Source: PNAI01 sp964575715 | GTDB lineage: Bacteria > Pseudomonadota > Alphaproteobacteria > Rhizobiales > Xanthobacteraceae | DNA length: 31,265 nt | Direction: 5' to 3' | Assembly: GCA_964575715.1 (NCBI GenBank) | Contig: CAZNSG010000306.1 | Span: forward strand, 1-31,265 | Shown here: one piece after another, positions 7,312 through 16,829 of the stretch | How the letters are laid out: each line of letters starts with the position of its first letter | Position numbering within the stretch: position 1 is the stretch's first letter | Notes under the pieces: generated by a model | Databases searched by the model: none | Told to the model about the DNA's origin: nothing | What the model saw: only the letters and a program-made list of their open reading frames with translations | Program-made: the position numbers and the translations under genes

Positions 7312-8955
7312 GCCCTTCTTGCGCTTCTTGCCCGAGCGTTGCGGCGGGCTGGCGTTCTGGGCCGGACGTTGCGCGGGCGCGCGTGTTATTCCTTTGGCGC
7401 GCTCAAGCACGAAGCGGGCATAATCGTCCATATCGCCCTTAAACGGTTTGATATGACCATCGGCGGTGAGCCACAGCCGGTCGGCGACCAAATCGATCAG
7501 CGAGCGGTCATGGGTAATGAGAATGACCGCGCCGGCGTAATCGTTGAGCGCCTCGAGCAGCGCCCGCCGGCTGTCGATGTCGAGATGGTTGGTCGGCTCG
7601 TCCAAAATCAACAGATGCGGTGCCGTCATCGCGACCAGATTGAGCAAGAGCCGCGCGCGTTCCCCGCCGGAGAGGTTGTCCACCGTGGTCTCCTGCTTAT
7701 CGAAGTCGAGCCCGAATTGCGCCAGCCGGGAACGGCGGGCGGACTCAGCTTCGTCCGGCCGTTCGCGGCGGATAATGTCGAGCGGCGTATCGATGGGATC
7801 GAGCGCCTCGATTTGATGCTGGTGAAACCAGCCCACCTTGACCCGGCCATCCTTCTTGATCTGGCCGGATTGCGGCGGCAGCGCACCCGCCACCAATTTG
7901 GCGAAGGTCGATTTGCCCGCGCCGTTGACGCCCAAGAGCCCGATCCGGTCATCGACATCCAGTCGCAGGTGGAGGTCGCGCAACACCGGCGTGCCGTCAT
8001 AGCCGACGCTCACGCCATCGAATTGCATTAACGGCGGCGCCAGCGGCCGCTCCGGCGACGGCAGCGTGAATGGCAACACGCGCTCATCGACCGCCGCCGT
8101 AATCGGCGCCAGCTTGGCCAGGCGCTTGATGCGCGATTGCGCTTGCGCCGCCTTGCTGGCCTTGGCGCGGAACCGGTCGATGAAGGATTGCAGATGCGCG
8201 CGCTCGGCCTCCTGCTTGGCGCGGGCGGCGCTCTGCAGCCGCGCCTTTTCCGCGCGCCGCTGTTCAAAATCGTCATAGCCGCCGGTATAGAGATCGAGCT
8301 TGCCGTCGTGCAGATGCAGAATGGCATCGACGGAATTGGTCAAGAGCTCGCGGTCGTGGCTGATGATCAACGCCGTATGCGGATATTTTCTCAAGCGCGC
8401 CTCGAGCCAGAGCGCGCCCTCCAGATCGAGGTAATTGGTCGGCTCGTCGAGCAGCAACAGGTCGGGCTCGGCGAACAAGGCGGCGACCAGCGCCACCCGC
8501 ATGCGCCAGCCGCCGGAAAATTCCGCCATCGGACGGGAAAGATCGGCATTGGAAAAGCCAAGCCCGTTGAGAATTTCCGACGCGCGCGCGGGCGCGCTAT
8601 CGGCATCGATCTGGATCAACCGGCTGTAAATTTCTCCCAAATGTTCGGGCGGGGCGGTTTCGAGTTCGGCGTTGAGCCTTTCCCGTTCCACGTCGGCCGC
8701 CAAAATCGTATCCAGCAGGCTGACCGGCGACGCCGGATGCTCCTGATCGACCGCTGCGATCCTGGCGTTCTTCGGCAGACTGATTTCGCCGCCGTCATAG
8801 CTCAGCTCCCCGGCGATCAATTTGAACAGGGTAGTTTTCCCAACGCCATTGCGCCCGACCACACCGACCTTGGTCCCGGCCGGGATCGAGACGGAGGCGG
8901 AATCGAAGAATCGGCGGCCCCAGCCGTTGAATACAAGATTGTCGATCTGCAGCAT
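7309..8955 (-). CDS. ABC-F family ATPase (Uup/EttA-like)
   Basis: The 548-residue soluble protein has two ABC ATPase domains in one chain and no membrane segments, as in ABC-F proteins that act on the ribosome. Domain 1 has Walker A GRNGVGKTT, signature FSGGW and Walker B LLLLDEPTNYLD. Domain 2 has GVNGAGKST, signature LSGGE and LLILDEPTNHLD. Between them is a charged linker (about residues 235-300) like the ABC-F P-site tRNA-interaction motif. The C-terminus is a basic tail ending GKKRKKG. The frame is open to 9192, but the family begins at MLQIDNLVFNGWG, so I chose the ATG at 8955. It is transcribed toward the truncated ligase and ends inside the copy 2 repeat. Subfamily is not resolved. 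Confidence 0.95.
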   Translation of the reverse strand: MLQIDNLVFNGWGRRFFDSASVSIPAGTKVGVVGRNGVGKTTLFKLIAGELSYDGGEISLPKNARIAAVDQEHPASPVSLLDTILAADVERERLNAELETAPPEHLGEIYSRLIQIDADSAPARASEILNGLGFSNADLSRPMAEFSGGWRMRVALVAALFAEPDLLLLDEPTNYLDLEGALWLEARLRKYPHTALIISHDRELLTNSVDAILHLHDGKLDLYTGGYDDFEQRRAEKARLQSAARAKQEAERAHLQSFIDRFRAKASKAAQAQSRIKRLAKLAPITAAVDERVLPFTLPSPERPLAPPLMQFDGVSVGYDGTPVLRDLHLRLDVDDRIGLLGVNGAGKSTFAKLVAGALPPQSGQIKKDGRVKVGWFHQHQIEALDPIDTPLDIIRRERPDEAESARRSRLAQFGLDFDKQETTVDNLSGGERARLLLNLVAMTAPHLLILDEPTNHLDIDSRRALLEALNDYAGAVILITHDRSLIDLVADRLWLTADGHIKPFKGDMDDYARFVLERAKGITRAPAQRPAQNASPPQRSGKKRKKG

Positions 8956-9187
8956 GTCGCGGGGGGCCGGAAAGTTGGGCAATGGACCGGAAAGCAAAAG
9001 CGGCTGTTCCTTACCGTGGGGCGCCCAAGATAGCGAGAACTGAATGACCGAATCGGGACTTCGCAACCGAAATGCGGGGGCCCACATTGCGACTGCTTCG
9101 CCTCCAATTGCCGTCCAATTGGTTCGCGGCACGAAACGAGGCGATGGGCGGAAGTCGCGACTGATACCGAATCCGGATAATCGGTTC
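8956..9187. other. Intergenic region before the ABC-F gene
   Basis: This gap between the ABC-F start and the 9188 repeat remains open in the ABC-F frame, but its translation lacks family similarity. No promoter, RNA or small gene is convincing. The gap continues after the repeat to 9567, where the only recognisable items are a weak operator-like palindrome and a 19-bp tandem duplication. Confidence 0.5.
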
Positions 9188-9245
9188 GTCATTCCGGGGC
9201 CACCGATCTCGGGTTTACCCGAGATCGGGCGCGTCCCGGAATGAC
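9188..9245. repeat. Minimal GTCAT-ended repeat with type A palindrome
   Basis: GTCATTCCGGG (9188-9198) and CCCGGAATGAC (9235-9245) form a perfect 11-bp inverted repeat around the 26-bp type A palindrome (9203-9228, core CTCGGGTTTACCCGAG). At 58 bp this is the smallest complete copy in the window and shows the basic plan: conserved ends and a palindromic core, with no coding capacity. Confidence 0.85.
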
Positions 9246-9450
9246 GGAGTGGAACGGATTACGCGGATTCCGTATGACACAACTTCCCCCCCCGCGGCGT
9301 TTTTTCCCCGCGCCAACAAACTCAAAGCAGCATTGGGGAAAAATTGCCGGCCCTAGCACCTGCGGCATCCGCCGCCCGCGAACAGGAGCCCTTTTGCGTC
9401 ATTCTGCCCTATGCCGCCATAAGCCTTGCCGCCCGCGGCCGGCTGCTGCA

Positions 9451-9462
9451 TTGTATATGCAA
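9451..9462. promoter_or_regulatory. Possible GntR-type operator
   Basis: TTGTATATGCAA is a 10-of-12 palindrome about 105 bases before the Bug-family gene. GntR/FCD regulators, which often control such uptake genes, bind similar TTGTATACAA-like sites. No regulator gene is next to it, so this is a weak suggestion from shape alone. Confidence 0.2.
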
Positions 9463-9490
9463 CTCATAAGTGGCCGCGGCTGCGATAGCC

Positions 9491-9528
9491 CAAGAAACAA
9501 AATGAAGTGCAAGAAACAAAATGAAGTG
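9491..9528. repeat. Exact 19-bp tandem duplication upstream of the Bug gene
   Basis: CAAGAAACAAAATGAAGTG is repeated twice with no gap (9491-9509, 9510-9528). It ends 39 bases before the ATG at 9568, within the likely 5' untranslated region or promoter of the solute-binding protein gene. Confidence 0.9.
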
Positions 9529-9567
9529 ATTGACGAAGAAAAACGCAAGGTTGACAGAAGGGGTATC

Positions 9568-10539
9568 ATGAAAATTCCAGCGTTGTTGCTCTCATCCGCG
9601 ATCGTCTCGGCTCTCTCCACCACGCTGCCGGCTCTCGCGCAGGATTATCCCACGCGCCCGATCCGCGCCATCACCACCACCAGCGCCGGGGGCCTGAGCG
9701 ACATTTTCATGCGCGCGCTCGGAGAAGAACTGCGCCAGCGCTTGGGGCAGCCGCTCATCATCGACAATCGGCCCGGCGGCGCCAACATCGTCGGCACCCG
9801 CGCCTGCGCGGAATCCGCACCCGACGGCTACACCATCTGCATCACCAATACCGACGCCATGGCCTACAGCCAGTTCCTGTACAAGAAACTGCCGTTCGAT
9901 CCGGAGAACGGGCTGCAGCCAATCACCAACCTTTTCCACCTGATCCACATCATGGTGGTGAATTCATCGCTCAACGTGAAAAATGTCGACGAACTGGTCG
10001 CGCTGTCGAAGGCGAAGGCCGGCACAATGAGCTATCTGGCGCCCAGCCCTCCGATGGTTCTCTACATGGAGACGCTGAAGAAGGAGAATGGCGCCGACTG
10101 GGTGCGGGTGCCGTTCCGCGGCGGCGGCGATGCGGCCAACGCCATTCTCGGTGGAACGACCCCAATCGGGCTGTTCGGCGAGGGCAATGTGATCGGTCAC
10201 ATTCGCGGAGGCAAGATGACCCCGCTGGTGATGATGAACAACATCCGCTCGCCCAATTTTCCGGAAGTTCCGCTGCTGGAGGAGACCGGTTACAAAGGGG
10301 CGCCATCGCGCAGCTGGTATGGCCTGTTCGCACCGGCCGGCACGCCGAAGCCGATCGTCGACAAGCTGGCGAAGGAAGTCGCGAGCATCGTCAACGATCC
10401 AGCCTTCCGTGCGCGGCATCTGGCCGCGCGCAGCCTGGTGCCGGCGATCAATAGCCCCGAGCAGTTCGTCGCCGAGATCAAGCGCGACCGGGTGGTCGCG
10501 GAAAAGGTGCTCAAGGACGCCGGCATGGAGCCGCAGTAA
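9568..10539 (+). CDS. Bug-family tripartite tricarboxylate transporter substrate-binding protein
   Basis: The 323-residue periplasmic binding protein belongs to the TctC/Bug family. It has an N-terminal Sec signal peptide (MKIPALLLSSAIVSALS, cleaved after ALA near residue 25), then YPTRPIRAITTTSAGGLSD. The family segments IIDNRPGGANIVGT, ESAPDGYT and a late GLFAPAGTPKPIVDKLAKE are present, and the length matches the family. The ATG at 9568 is preceded by AGAAGGGG (9556-9563), a good ribosome binding site; an upstream in-frame extension to 9241 runs through repeat DNA and is rejected. Bug proteins bind small organic acids, but many are orphans; no TctA/TctB membrane genes are here. The substrate cannot be predicted. 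The gene ends just before a nested repeat. Confidence 0.95.
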   Translation: MKIPALLLSSAIVSALSTTLPALAQDYPTRPIRAITTTSAGGLSDIFMRALGEELRQRLGQPLIIDNRPGGANIVGTRACAESAPDGYTICITNTDAMAYSQFLYKKLPFDPENGLQPITNLFHLIHIMVVNSSLNVKNVDELVALSKAKAGTMSYLAPSPPMVLYMETLKKENGADWVRVPFRGGGDAANAILGGTTPIGLFGEGNVIGHIRGGKMTPLVMMNNIRSPNFPEVPLLEETGYKGAPSRSWYGLFAPAGTPKPIVDKLAKEVASIVNDPAFRARHLAARSLVPAINSPEQFVAEIKRDRVVAEKVLKDAGMEPQ

Positions 10540-10543
10540 GGTC

Positions 10544-10776
10544 TTAATACCAGCGCGCATAAAGTTTTGCCGCGTCATTCCGGGGCGCCCGCCGTAGCCC
10601 GCAAGGGCGAAGGCGTGGCGAGCCCGGAACCCATAATCACGGCCGGTGGTTATGGATTCCGCCCTCGCCACCGATCTCGGGTTTACCCGAGATCGGATTG
10701 CAGAAGATTCCAAGTCGGCCAAGGCCGACTTGGATCGCGGCTCGGCCGGAATGACGAATTGTGCGAGTTGATATTA
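10544..10776. mobile_element. MITE-like nested element, copy 3, reaching the brnA stop codon
   Basis: Three layers are visible. The outer ends are TAATACCAGC (10545-10554) and GTTGATATTA (10767-10776), which pair at 8 of 10 positions. The middle unit is bounded by GTCATTCCGGG (10574-10584) and CCGGAATGAC (10746-10755). The core holds the type A palindrome (10671-10696) and a 24-bp type B palindrome (10710-10733, core GTCGGCCAAGGCCGAC). The last three bases, TTA on the plus strand, are the TAA stop of brnA on the minus strand. Confidence 0.75.
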
Positions 10777-11157
10777 CGCCCGCTTCTTGCGCGCCGGCGG
10801 CTTGCGTTTCTGATCCACGTAGGATCGCAGCACGGCGTTCATGCGCCGTTGATATCCCGCGCCATGCTTCTTGAAATAATCCAGCACGTCCTCGTCGACG
10901 CGAATGGAAATGGCTTTCTTCTTAGGCGGAACGACGAGGACGGCTTCGGACCAGTCGATATCTTTAAAATCCGCCCAATCGGGATCGTTGGCAATCGATG
11001 CATCGATTTCCTTGTCGGTCAATGCTCTGAGGCGCGCCCAATTGGTTTCACTCTTGCGGCGTTCAAGATGGCCATCAGGGTGCTCGATAATGTGAGTCCC
11101 ATCCGGCAGCGAAGCCACCAGAGTAACTATATGCTCCTTAGTTCTTTTCTTACCCAT
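10774..11157 (-). CDS. brnA: BrnA-family antitoxin
   Basis: The 127-residue protein is a BrnA-type antitoxin: it would bind and neutralise the adjacent BrnT toxin and repress the operon. The C-terminal half carries the ribbon-helix-helix-like DNA-binding region KKAISIRVDEDVLDYFKKHG and continues YQRRMNAVLRSYVDQ, the hallmark of the family. The N-terminal half (EHIVTLVASLPDGTHIIEHP) is longer than in many BrnA proteins. The start ATG overlaps the end of brnT by 8 bases, so translation is probably coupled. The protein ends with a basic tail (RKPPARKKRA), and its TAA stop comes from the outer end of the neighbouring repeat element, so the original C-terminus may have differed. Confidence 0.9.
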   Translation of the reverse strand: MGKKRTKEHIVTLVASLPDGTHIIEHPDGHLERRKSETNWARLRALTDKEIDASIANDPDWADFKDIDWSEAVLVVPPKKKAISIRVDEDVLDYFKKHGAGYQRRMNAVLRSYVDQKRKPPARKKRA

Positions 11158-11437
11158 AGCGTTCTCGCTCGCTCTTTCGGGCCGCGCGCGCCGAAATGAT
11201 CCTTAGTATGGTTTCACGGCGTGTGAACACGACCGCGATGAGTGCTCCCTTTGACATTCCAACCGATATGAATCGCTCTTCACTGGTGTGTTGCACTGAG
11301 CGATAGGTGTATTGGTTCGGATCGGCGAAAACTTCGACGGCATCCACAAAATCAATCCCATGTTTGTCGACATTCGCATGGCGCTTGGTGTCATCCCACT
11401 CAAACGAGTTAATGCGCGCAAAGAAATCCTCTTCCAT
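11150..11437 (-). CDS. brnT: BrnT-family ribonuclease toxin
   Basis: The 95-residue protein matches BrnT, a small RelE-like RNase toxin. Recognisable family segments are FEWDDTKRHANVDKHGIDF, VDAVEVFADPN, RFISVGMSKGALIAVVFTRR and the C-terminal LRIISARAARKSERERY. I use the ATG at 11437 (MEEDFFARINSFEWDD), which gives the usual length; a TTG at 11479 would add 14 residues and is less likely. As in known systems the toxin gene comes first and overlaps the antitoxin gene. A 12-bp perfect palindrome about 105 bases upstream is a candidate autoregulatory operator. Confidence 0.9.
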   Translation of the reverse strand: MEEDFFARINSFEWDDTKRHANVDKHGIDFVDAVEVFADPNQYTYRSVQHTSEERFISVGMSKGALIAVVFTRRETILRIISARAARKSERERYG

Positions 11438-11541
11438 ATCTGCCAATGCGACGGATAACTGTCCGCCGTCCCTGGTCAACAGATCACCAATATCCGGGAG
11501 AACCGCTGTTGCTCATTGCCGCCGCATCTACAATTACGTAT

Positions 11542-11553
11542 ATACATATGTAT
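11542..11553. promoter_or_regulatory. Palindrome ATACATATGTAT, candidate brnTA operator
   Basis: This perfect 12-bp palindrome sits in a short AT-rich stretch (11530-11570) upstream of brnT, the only such stretch in the 11438-11740 gap. BrnA and BrnTA complexes are known to repress their own promoter through palindromic sites, so operator function is a fair inference. The rest of the gap holds an imperfect inverted repeat, AATCATTGCG (11680-11689) with CGCTATGATT (11692-11701), about 40 bases before dnaG, of unknown role. Confidence 0.35.
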
Positions 11554-11740
11554 GTTTAAATGTCAAGAATAATTTCGCCGGCCGCGTGAATGAGAAAACA
11601 GATCGCCCCCTGTGAATAACTCGGAAAAGCCCGCAGTTGTGCGCCCGTTTTGCGCCACCTTCGGCTGGCCGCAATTACCAATCATTGCGCTCGCTATGAT
11701 TGCGCAAGTGATTCGTGTCAGCCAAACGGCTTGTTGAAAT

Positions 11741-13726
11741 ATGCGCTTTCCGCCTCAATTCCTCGATGAACTGCGTGCCCGCCTGCCGGTATCGGAGGTG
11801 GTCGGCCGGCGCGTGAAGCTGAAAAAGGCCGGGCGCGAGTGGAAGGGGATCTCACCGTTCAACAAGGAGCGCACGCCTTCGTTCACGGTCAACGACCAGA
11901 AGGGCTTCTTTCACGACTTCTCCTCTGGCAAGCACGGCGATATTTTCGGCTTTGTGATGGAGACCGAGGGCGTGACCTTCCCGGAAGCCGTGGAGCGGCT
12001 CGCCGGTCTCGCCGGCGTTCCCATGCCGAAGGTGAGCAAAGACGACGAAGCACGCGAGGAGAAACGAAATTCGCTCCACGACATCGTCGAGCTCGCCGCC
12101 AAGTATTTTGAAGCAACGCTCGCCGCGCGCACCGGCGCCAAGGCGCGCGGTTATCTCGCCGACCGCGGCATCGAGTCGGCGGCGCAGCTCAAGTTCCGTC
12201 TCGGCTATGCGCCGGCGGAACGTTTTGCATTGAAGGAGCATCTCGGCCAGCAGGGCGTGTCGGTCGAGGACATGATCGAAGCCGGTCTCCTGATCTCCGG
12301 CGACGACATTCCGGTGCCCTACGATCGTTTCCGCGATCGCGTGATATTTCCCATCGCCGATTTCCGCGGCCGCGCGATTGCATTTGGCGGGCGCGCGTTG
12401 GACCCCGACGCGCCGGCAAAATATCTCAACTCGCCGGAGACGCCGCTCTTCCATAAAGGCGCGAATCTCTACAACGGCGCCACCGTGCGCCAAGCGGTGC
12501 ACGACGGCGCGCAACTGATCGTGGTCGAAGGCTATGTCGATGTCATCGCCATGGTCACCGCCGGCTTTGCCGCCACCGTAGCCCCGCTCGGCACCGCGCT
12601 CACGGAAGATCAGCTCGGCCTCTCATGGAAGCTCGCCGACGAGCCGATCCTGTGTTTCGACGGCGACTCCGCCGGCCGCCGCGCGGCTTATCGGGCGGTC
12701 GATCTGGCGATGCCGCGGCTCAAGCCCGGCAAGAGCTTGCGCTTTGCCCTGCTGCCCGAAGGCCAGGACCCCGACGATCTCGTGCGCTCCGGCGGGCGCG
12801 CGGCGATGCTCGATGTGCTTGCCGCCGCCTGGCCGCTCGCCGACATGCTGTGGACGCGCGAGACCGAAAGCGGTGGCTTCGATACGCCGGAACGGCGCGC
12901 GGCACTCGAAGCGCGTATGGCGGCACTCGCCGTCTCGATCGGCGACGATGCGGTACGCAAATATTATCGCCAGGATTTCGAGCAGCGGCTGCGGCGGCGG
13001 TTCGCGCCTGAGCCAAGTTTTCAATCCACAAATCGCGAACGAAAGTTCGACCGCCAAAAATCAAGTGGCATGCCGCGCGGTGCGCACTTGGGTGCGCACT
13101 CGGGCGCTCACCAGGGCACGCAGCGCTCCGGCCGCGGCTGGTCCGATCCCGCCAGCCGTCCGCCGCTCACGCTGTTAAGCCCGCGACTGCACACGAGCCA
13201 CATCGTGCGCGGCTTCCGCAGCGCCATCCCATCGCGTGAAGCCCTGATTCTTGTCGCTATCGTCAATCACCCCTGGCTGCTGGACGCCCATGCGGAGGAA
13301 CTCTCCGCGCTCGAGTTTCTCCATCCCGACTCGGACGTCTTGCGCCGCGCCATCCTCGATGCCGGCGGCAGCCACACCCAGGCCGACGCCCACGCGCCGC
13401 GCGTGCGCCTGGCGGCCCGCGGACTAAATTCCTTGCTCGACCGCGTCGAGGCCGCGATTACACATACTTCGGACTGGCCGGCGCTGGCGGGCGCTGCGGC
13501 CGAGGACGTGGTGCAATGGTGGACCCACGTCGTGACCTTGCACCGCAAGCAGCTAACGTTAAATAGGGAGCTTAAAGACGCCGAGCGCGCGCTTGGCGAG
13601 CAACCCACCGATGCCAATCTGGCTTGGCTGCGCGACGTGCAGGAGCGGCTCGCGGCCTTGGACGGCAGCGAGGCGCAGATCGAGGGCTTTGGCATCTCGT
13701 CCGGCCGGCCCGCACGTAGCCTTTAG
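11741..13726 (+). CDS. dnaG: DNA primase DnaG without zinc ligands
   Basis: The 661-residue replicative primase makes RNA primers at the fork. The N-terminal domain (1-100) has the CHC2 zinc-finger framework, but the four ligand positions are S38, N41, D59 and S62 (in SPFNKERTPSF and FHDFSSGKHGD) where most primases have Cys, His, Cys, Cys. The RNA polymerase core has the TOPRIM motifs EGYVD (263-267), DGDSAG (307-312) and DPDD (343-346), so catalysis should be intact. A His/Gly-rich linker (about 445-457, GAHLGAHSGAHQG) leads to a divergent C-terminal helicase-binding domain. The ATG at 11741 gives the expected MRFPPQFLDELRARLP start; no strong ribosome binding site is seen. Its TAG stop is the first triplet of a repeat, with rpoD downstream. 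Confidence 0.97.
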   Translation: MRFPPQFLDELRARLPVSEVVGRRVKLKKAGREWKGISPFNKERTPSFTVNDQKGFFHDFSSGKHGDIFGFVMETEGVTFPEAVERLAGLAGVPMPKVSKDDEAREEKRNSLHDIVELAAKYFEATLAARTGAKARGYLADRGIESAAQLKFRLGYAPAERFALKEHLGQQGVSVEDMIEAGLLISGDDIPVPYDRFRDRVIFPIADFRGRAIAFGGRALDPDAPAKYLNSPETPLFHKGANLYNGATVRQAVHDGAQLIVVEGYVDVIAMVTAGFAATVAPLGTALTEDQLGLSWKLADEPILCFDGDSAGRRAAYRAVDLAMPRLKPGKSLRFALLPEGQDPDDLVRSGGRAAMLDVLAAAWPLADMLWTRETESGGFDTPERRAALEARMAALAVSIGDDAVRKYYRQDFEQRLRRRFAPEPSFQSTNRERKFDRQKSSGMPRGAHLGAHSGAHQGTQRSGRGWSDPASRPPLTLLSPRLHTSHIVRGFRSAIPSREALILVAIVNHPWLLDAHAEELSALEFLHPDSDVLRRAILDAGGSHTQADAHAPRVRLAARGLNSLLDRVEAAITHTSDWPALAGAAAEDVVQWWTHVVTLHRKQLTLNRELKDAERALGEQPTDANLAWLRDVQERLAALDGSEAQIEGFGISSGRPARSL

Positions 13727-13825
13727 AGCATGATCCCGAAAAGTGGAACCCGGTTTTCGGAAAAGATCATGCTCGAACAAGAGGCTAGACCGTGATCAGA
13801 TTCAATTGAATCGGATCACGGTCTA
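13724..13825. repeat. Two-hairpin TAGAGC repeat between dnaG and rpoD
   Basis: Hairpin 1 pairs GAGCATGATC (13726-13735) with GATCATGCTC (13765-13774), with further inner pairing CCGAAAA/TTTTCGG. Hairpin 2 pairs TAGACCGTGATC (13786-13797) with GATCACGGTCTA (13814-13825). The first three bases are the dnaG stop codon. A relative with the same plan lies at 20033-20136. No U-tract follows, so terminator activity is not evident; the hairpins could still affect mRNA stability between the two genes. Confidence 0.8.
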
Positions 13826-13887
13826 AGGATCGCAGCTGCAACGGCAGGGGGGGGGATAGCCTGCCGGACCGTGCTGCGAAACTTAAG

Positions 13888-13902
13888 TTAAACGGAGCTT
13901 AA
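13888..13902. promoter_or_regulatory. CtrA-like box upstream of rpoD
   Basis: An exact TTAA-N7-TTAA (half sites 13888-13891 and 13899-13902) lies about 180 bases before the rpoD start, in the 358-base gap after dnaG. An additional TTAA precedes it at 13883. Such a site may occur by chance, though TTAA is uncommon in this GC-rich sequence. Further on, GGGG-CGAGA-CCCC followed by CCTTTTT (13968-13987) is a weak terminator-like hairpin. Confidence 0.3.
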
Positions 13903-14084
13903 AGTTGCTCCGCCAAGAAGGCGCGGAGTGGAGCGCGGACTGCTAAAGCCCCGATTCGGGGTGATTTGGGGCGAGACCCCCCTTTTTGCCTCTCCGCAGG
14001 TGCCGGACGGGGTGGGTCGGCGGTGCGAGCGCAAAAATTCGAGTCGTATCCCTATTAGTAGAGGGTACGTTTTGGGAGACAGCG

Positions 14085-16244
<2,160 letters not shown>

Positions 16245-16255
16245 GCACGGCCGCG

Positions 16256-16522
16256 ATGCCGACGATTTCGATCTTCTTCGGCTTTGTCGTCCAAATGTAC
16301 TGGCGGGAGCATCCGCCACCGCACCTACATGTACTTTACCAGGGCTATGAGGCTCTGATCGCAATCGAAAGCGGCGAAGTGATTGCCGGAGACTTGCCGC
16401 CCGGGGCGCTGCGAATTATCCAGCCTTGGATCGAACGCCGCCGGCTGGAGTTGATGGCGAATTGGGAACGTGGCAAATTACGCCAGCCCTTCGAGCGGGT
16501 TCCTGGAGCGGATAGCGAATGA
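16256..16522 (+). CDS. DUF4160 domain protein
   Basis: The 88-residue protein shows the DUF4160 signature: MPTISIFFGFVVQMYWREHP followed by PPHLHVLYQGYEALIAIESG, then LPPGALRIIQPWIERRRLEL. DUF4160 genes usually sit directly before a DUF2442 gene, as here, and the pair has been proposed to act like a toxin-antitoxin module; no biochemical role is established as far as I know. It starts 11 bases after rpoD and so is probably cotranscribed with it, an odd place for an accessory module. The ATG at 16256 has no clear ribosome binding site. It overlaps the next gene by 4 bases (ATGA). Confidence 0.85.
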   Translation: MPTISIFFGFVVQMYWREHPPPHLHVLYQGYEALIAIESGEVIAGDLPPGALRIIQPWIERRRLELMANWERGKLRQPFERVPGADSE

Positions 16523-16794
16523 TCGGACTCGTCAAAGTCGTGCAAGTGAGGGCTCTGGACGGGCATCGGCTCTGGCTTCGTTTTTCCGATGGCCGCGAAG
16601 GCATTCGCGATTTTTCGGACGTTCTGGCCGAAGGCGGGGAAATGGTGGAGCCGTTGCGCGATCCAGCTGTTTTCCAACGTGTCTTCATCGAATGCGGCGT
16701 GCCGACGTGGCCGAACGGTTTTGACGCCGACGCCATCGCGCTGCACCAGGAAATGGATAAGGCCGGGCTTTTATCCGAGCCCGCCGTAGCCTGA
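16519..16794 (+). CDS. DUF2442 domain protein
   Basis: The 91-residue protein carries DUF2442 features: KVVQVRALDGHRLWLRFSDG, REGIRDFSDVL and a late FIECGVPTWPNGFDADAIAL. DUF2442 has a small beta-rich fold related to the NE0471 N-terminal domain family and is often the second gene of a DUF4160-DUF2442 pair. The start overlaps the DUF4160 stop (ATGA), so the two are translationally coupled. The TGA stop is immediately followed by a 33-bp copy of the rpoD region 4.2 coding sequence, which suggests how the pair arrived. Function unknown. Confidence 0.85.
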   Translation: MIGLVKVVQVRALDGHRLWLRFSDGREGIRDFSDVLAEGGEMVEPLRDPAVFQRVFIECGVPTWPNGFDADAIALHQEMDKAGLLSEPAVA

Positions 16795-16826
16795 CCCGCG
16801 AGCGCATCCGCCAGATTGAAGCCAAG
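16794..16826 (+). repeat. 33-bp duplicated fragment of rpoD region 4.2
   Basis: These 33 bases match 16149-16181 inside rpoD at 31 positions. The two differences (ATC to ATT, GAG to GAA) are synonymous in the encoded TRERIRQIEAK. The fragment starts on the last base of the DUF2442 stop codon and ends at an inverted-repeat element. It is too short to be functional and looks like a scar of the event that placed DUF4160-DUF2442 behind rpoD. Confidence 0.85.
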
Positions 16827-16829
16827 CTA

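Noticed and set aside
9241..9567. Upstream N-terminal extension of the Bug protein
   Set aside because: It encodes no family sequence, would hide the signal peptide, and begins inside a repeat.
13968..13987. GGGG-CGAGA-CCCC plus T-run as a dnaG terminator
   Set aside because: The stem is only four base pairs and the T-run is interrupted by two extra C bases; I mention it only in passing under the rpoD upstream site.
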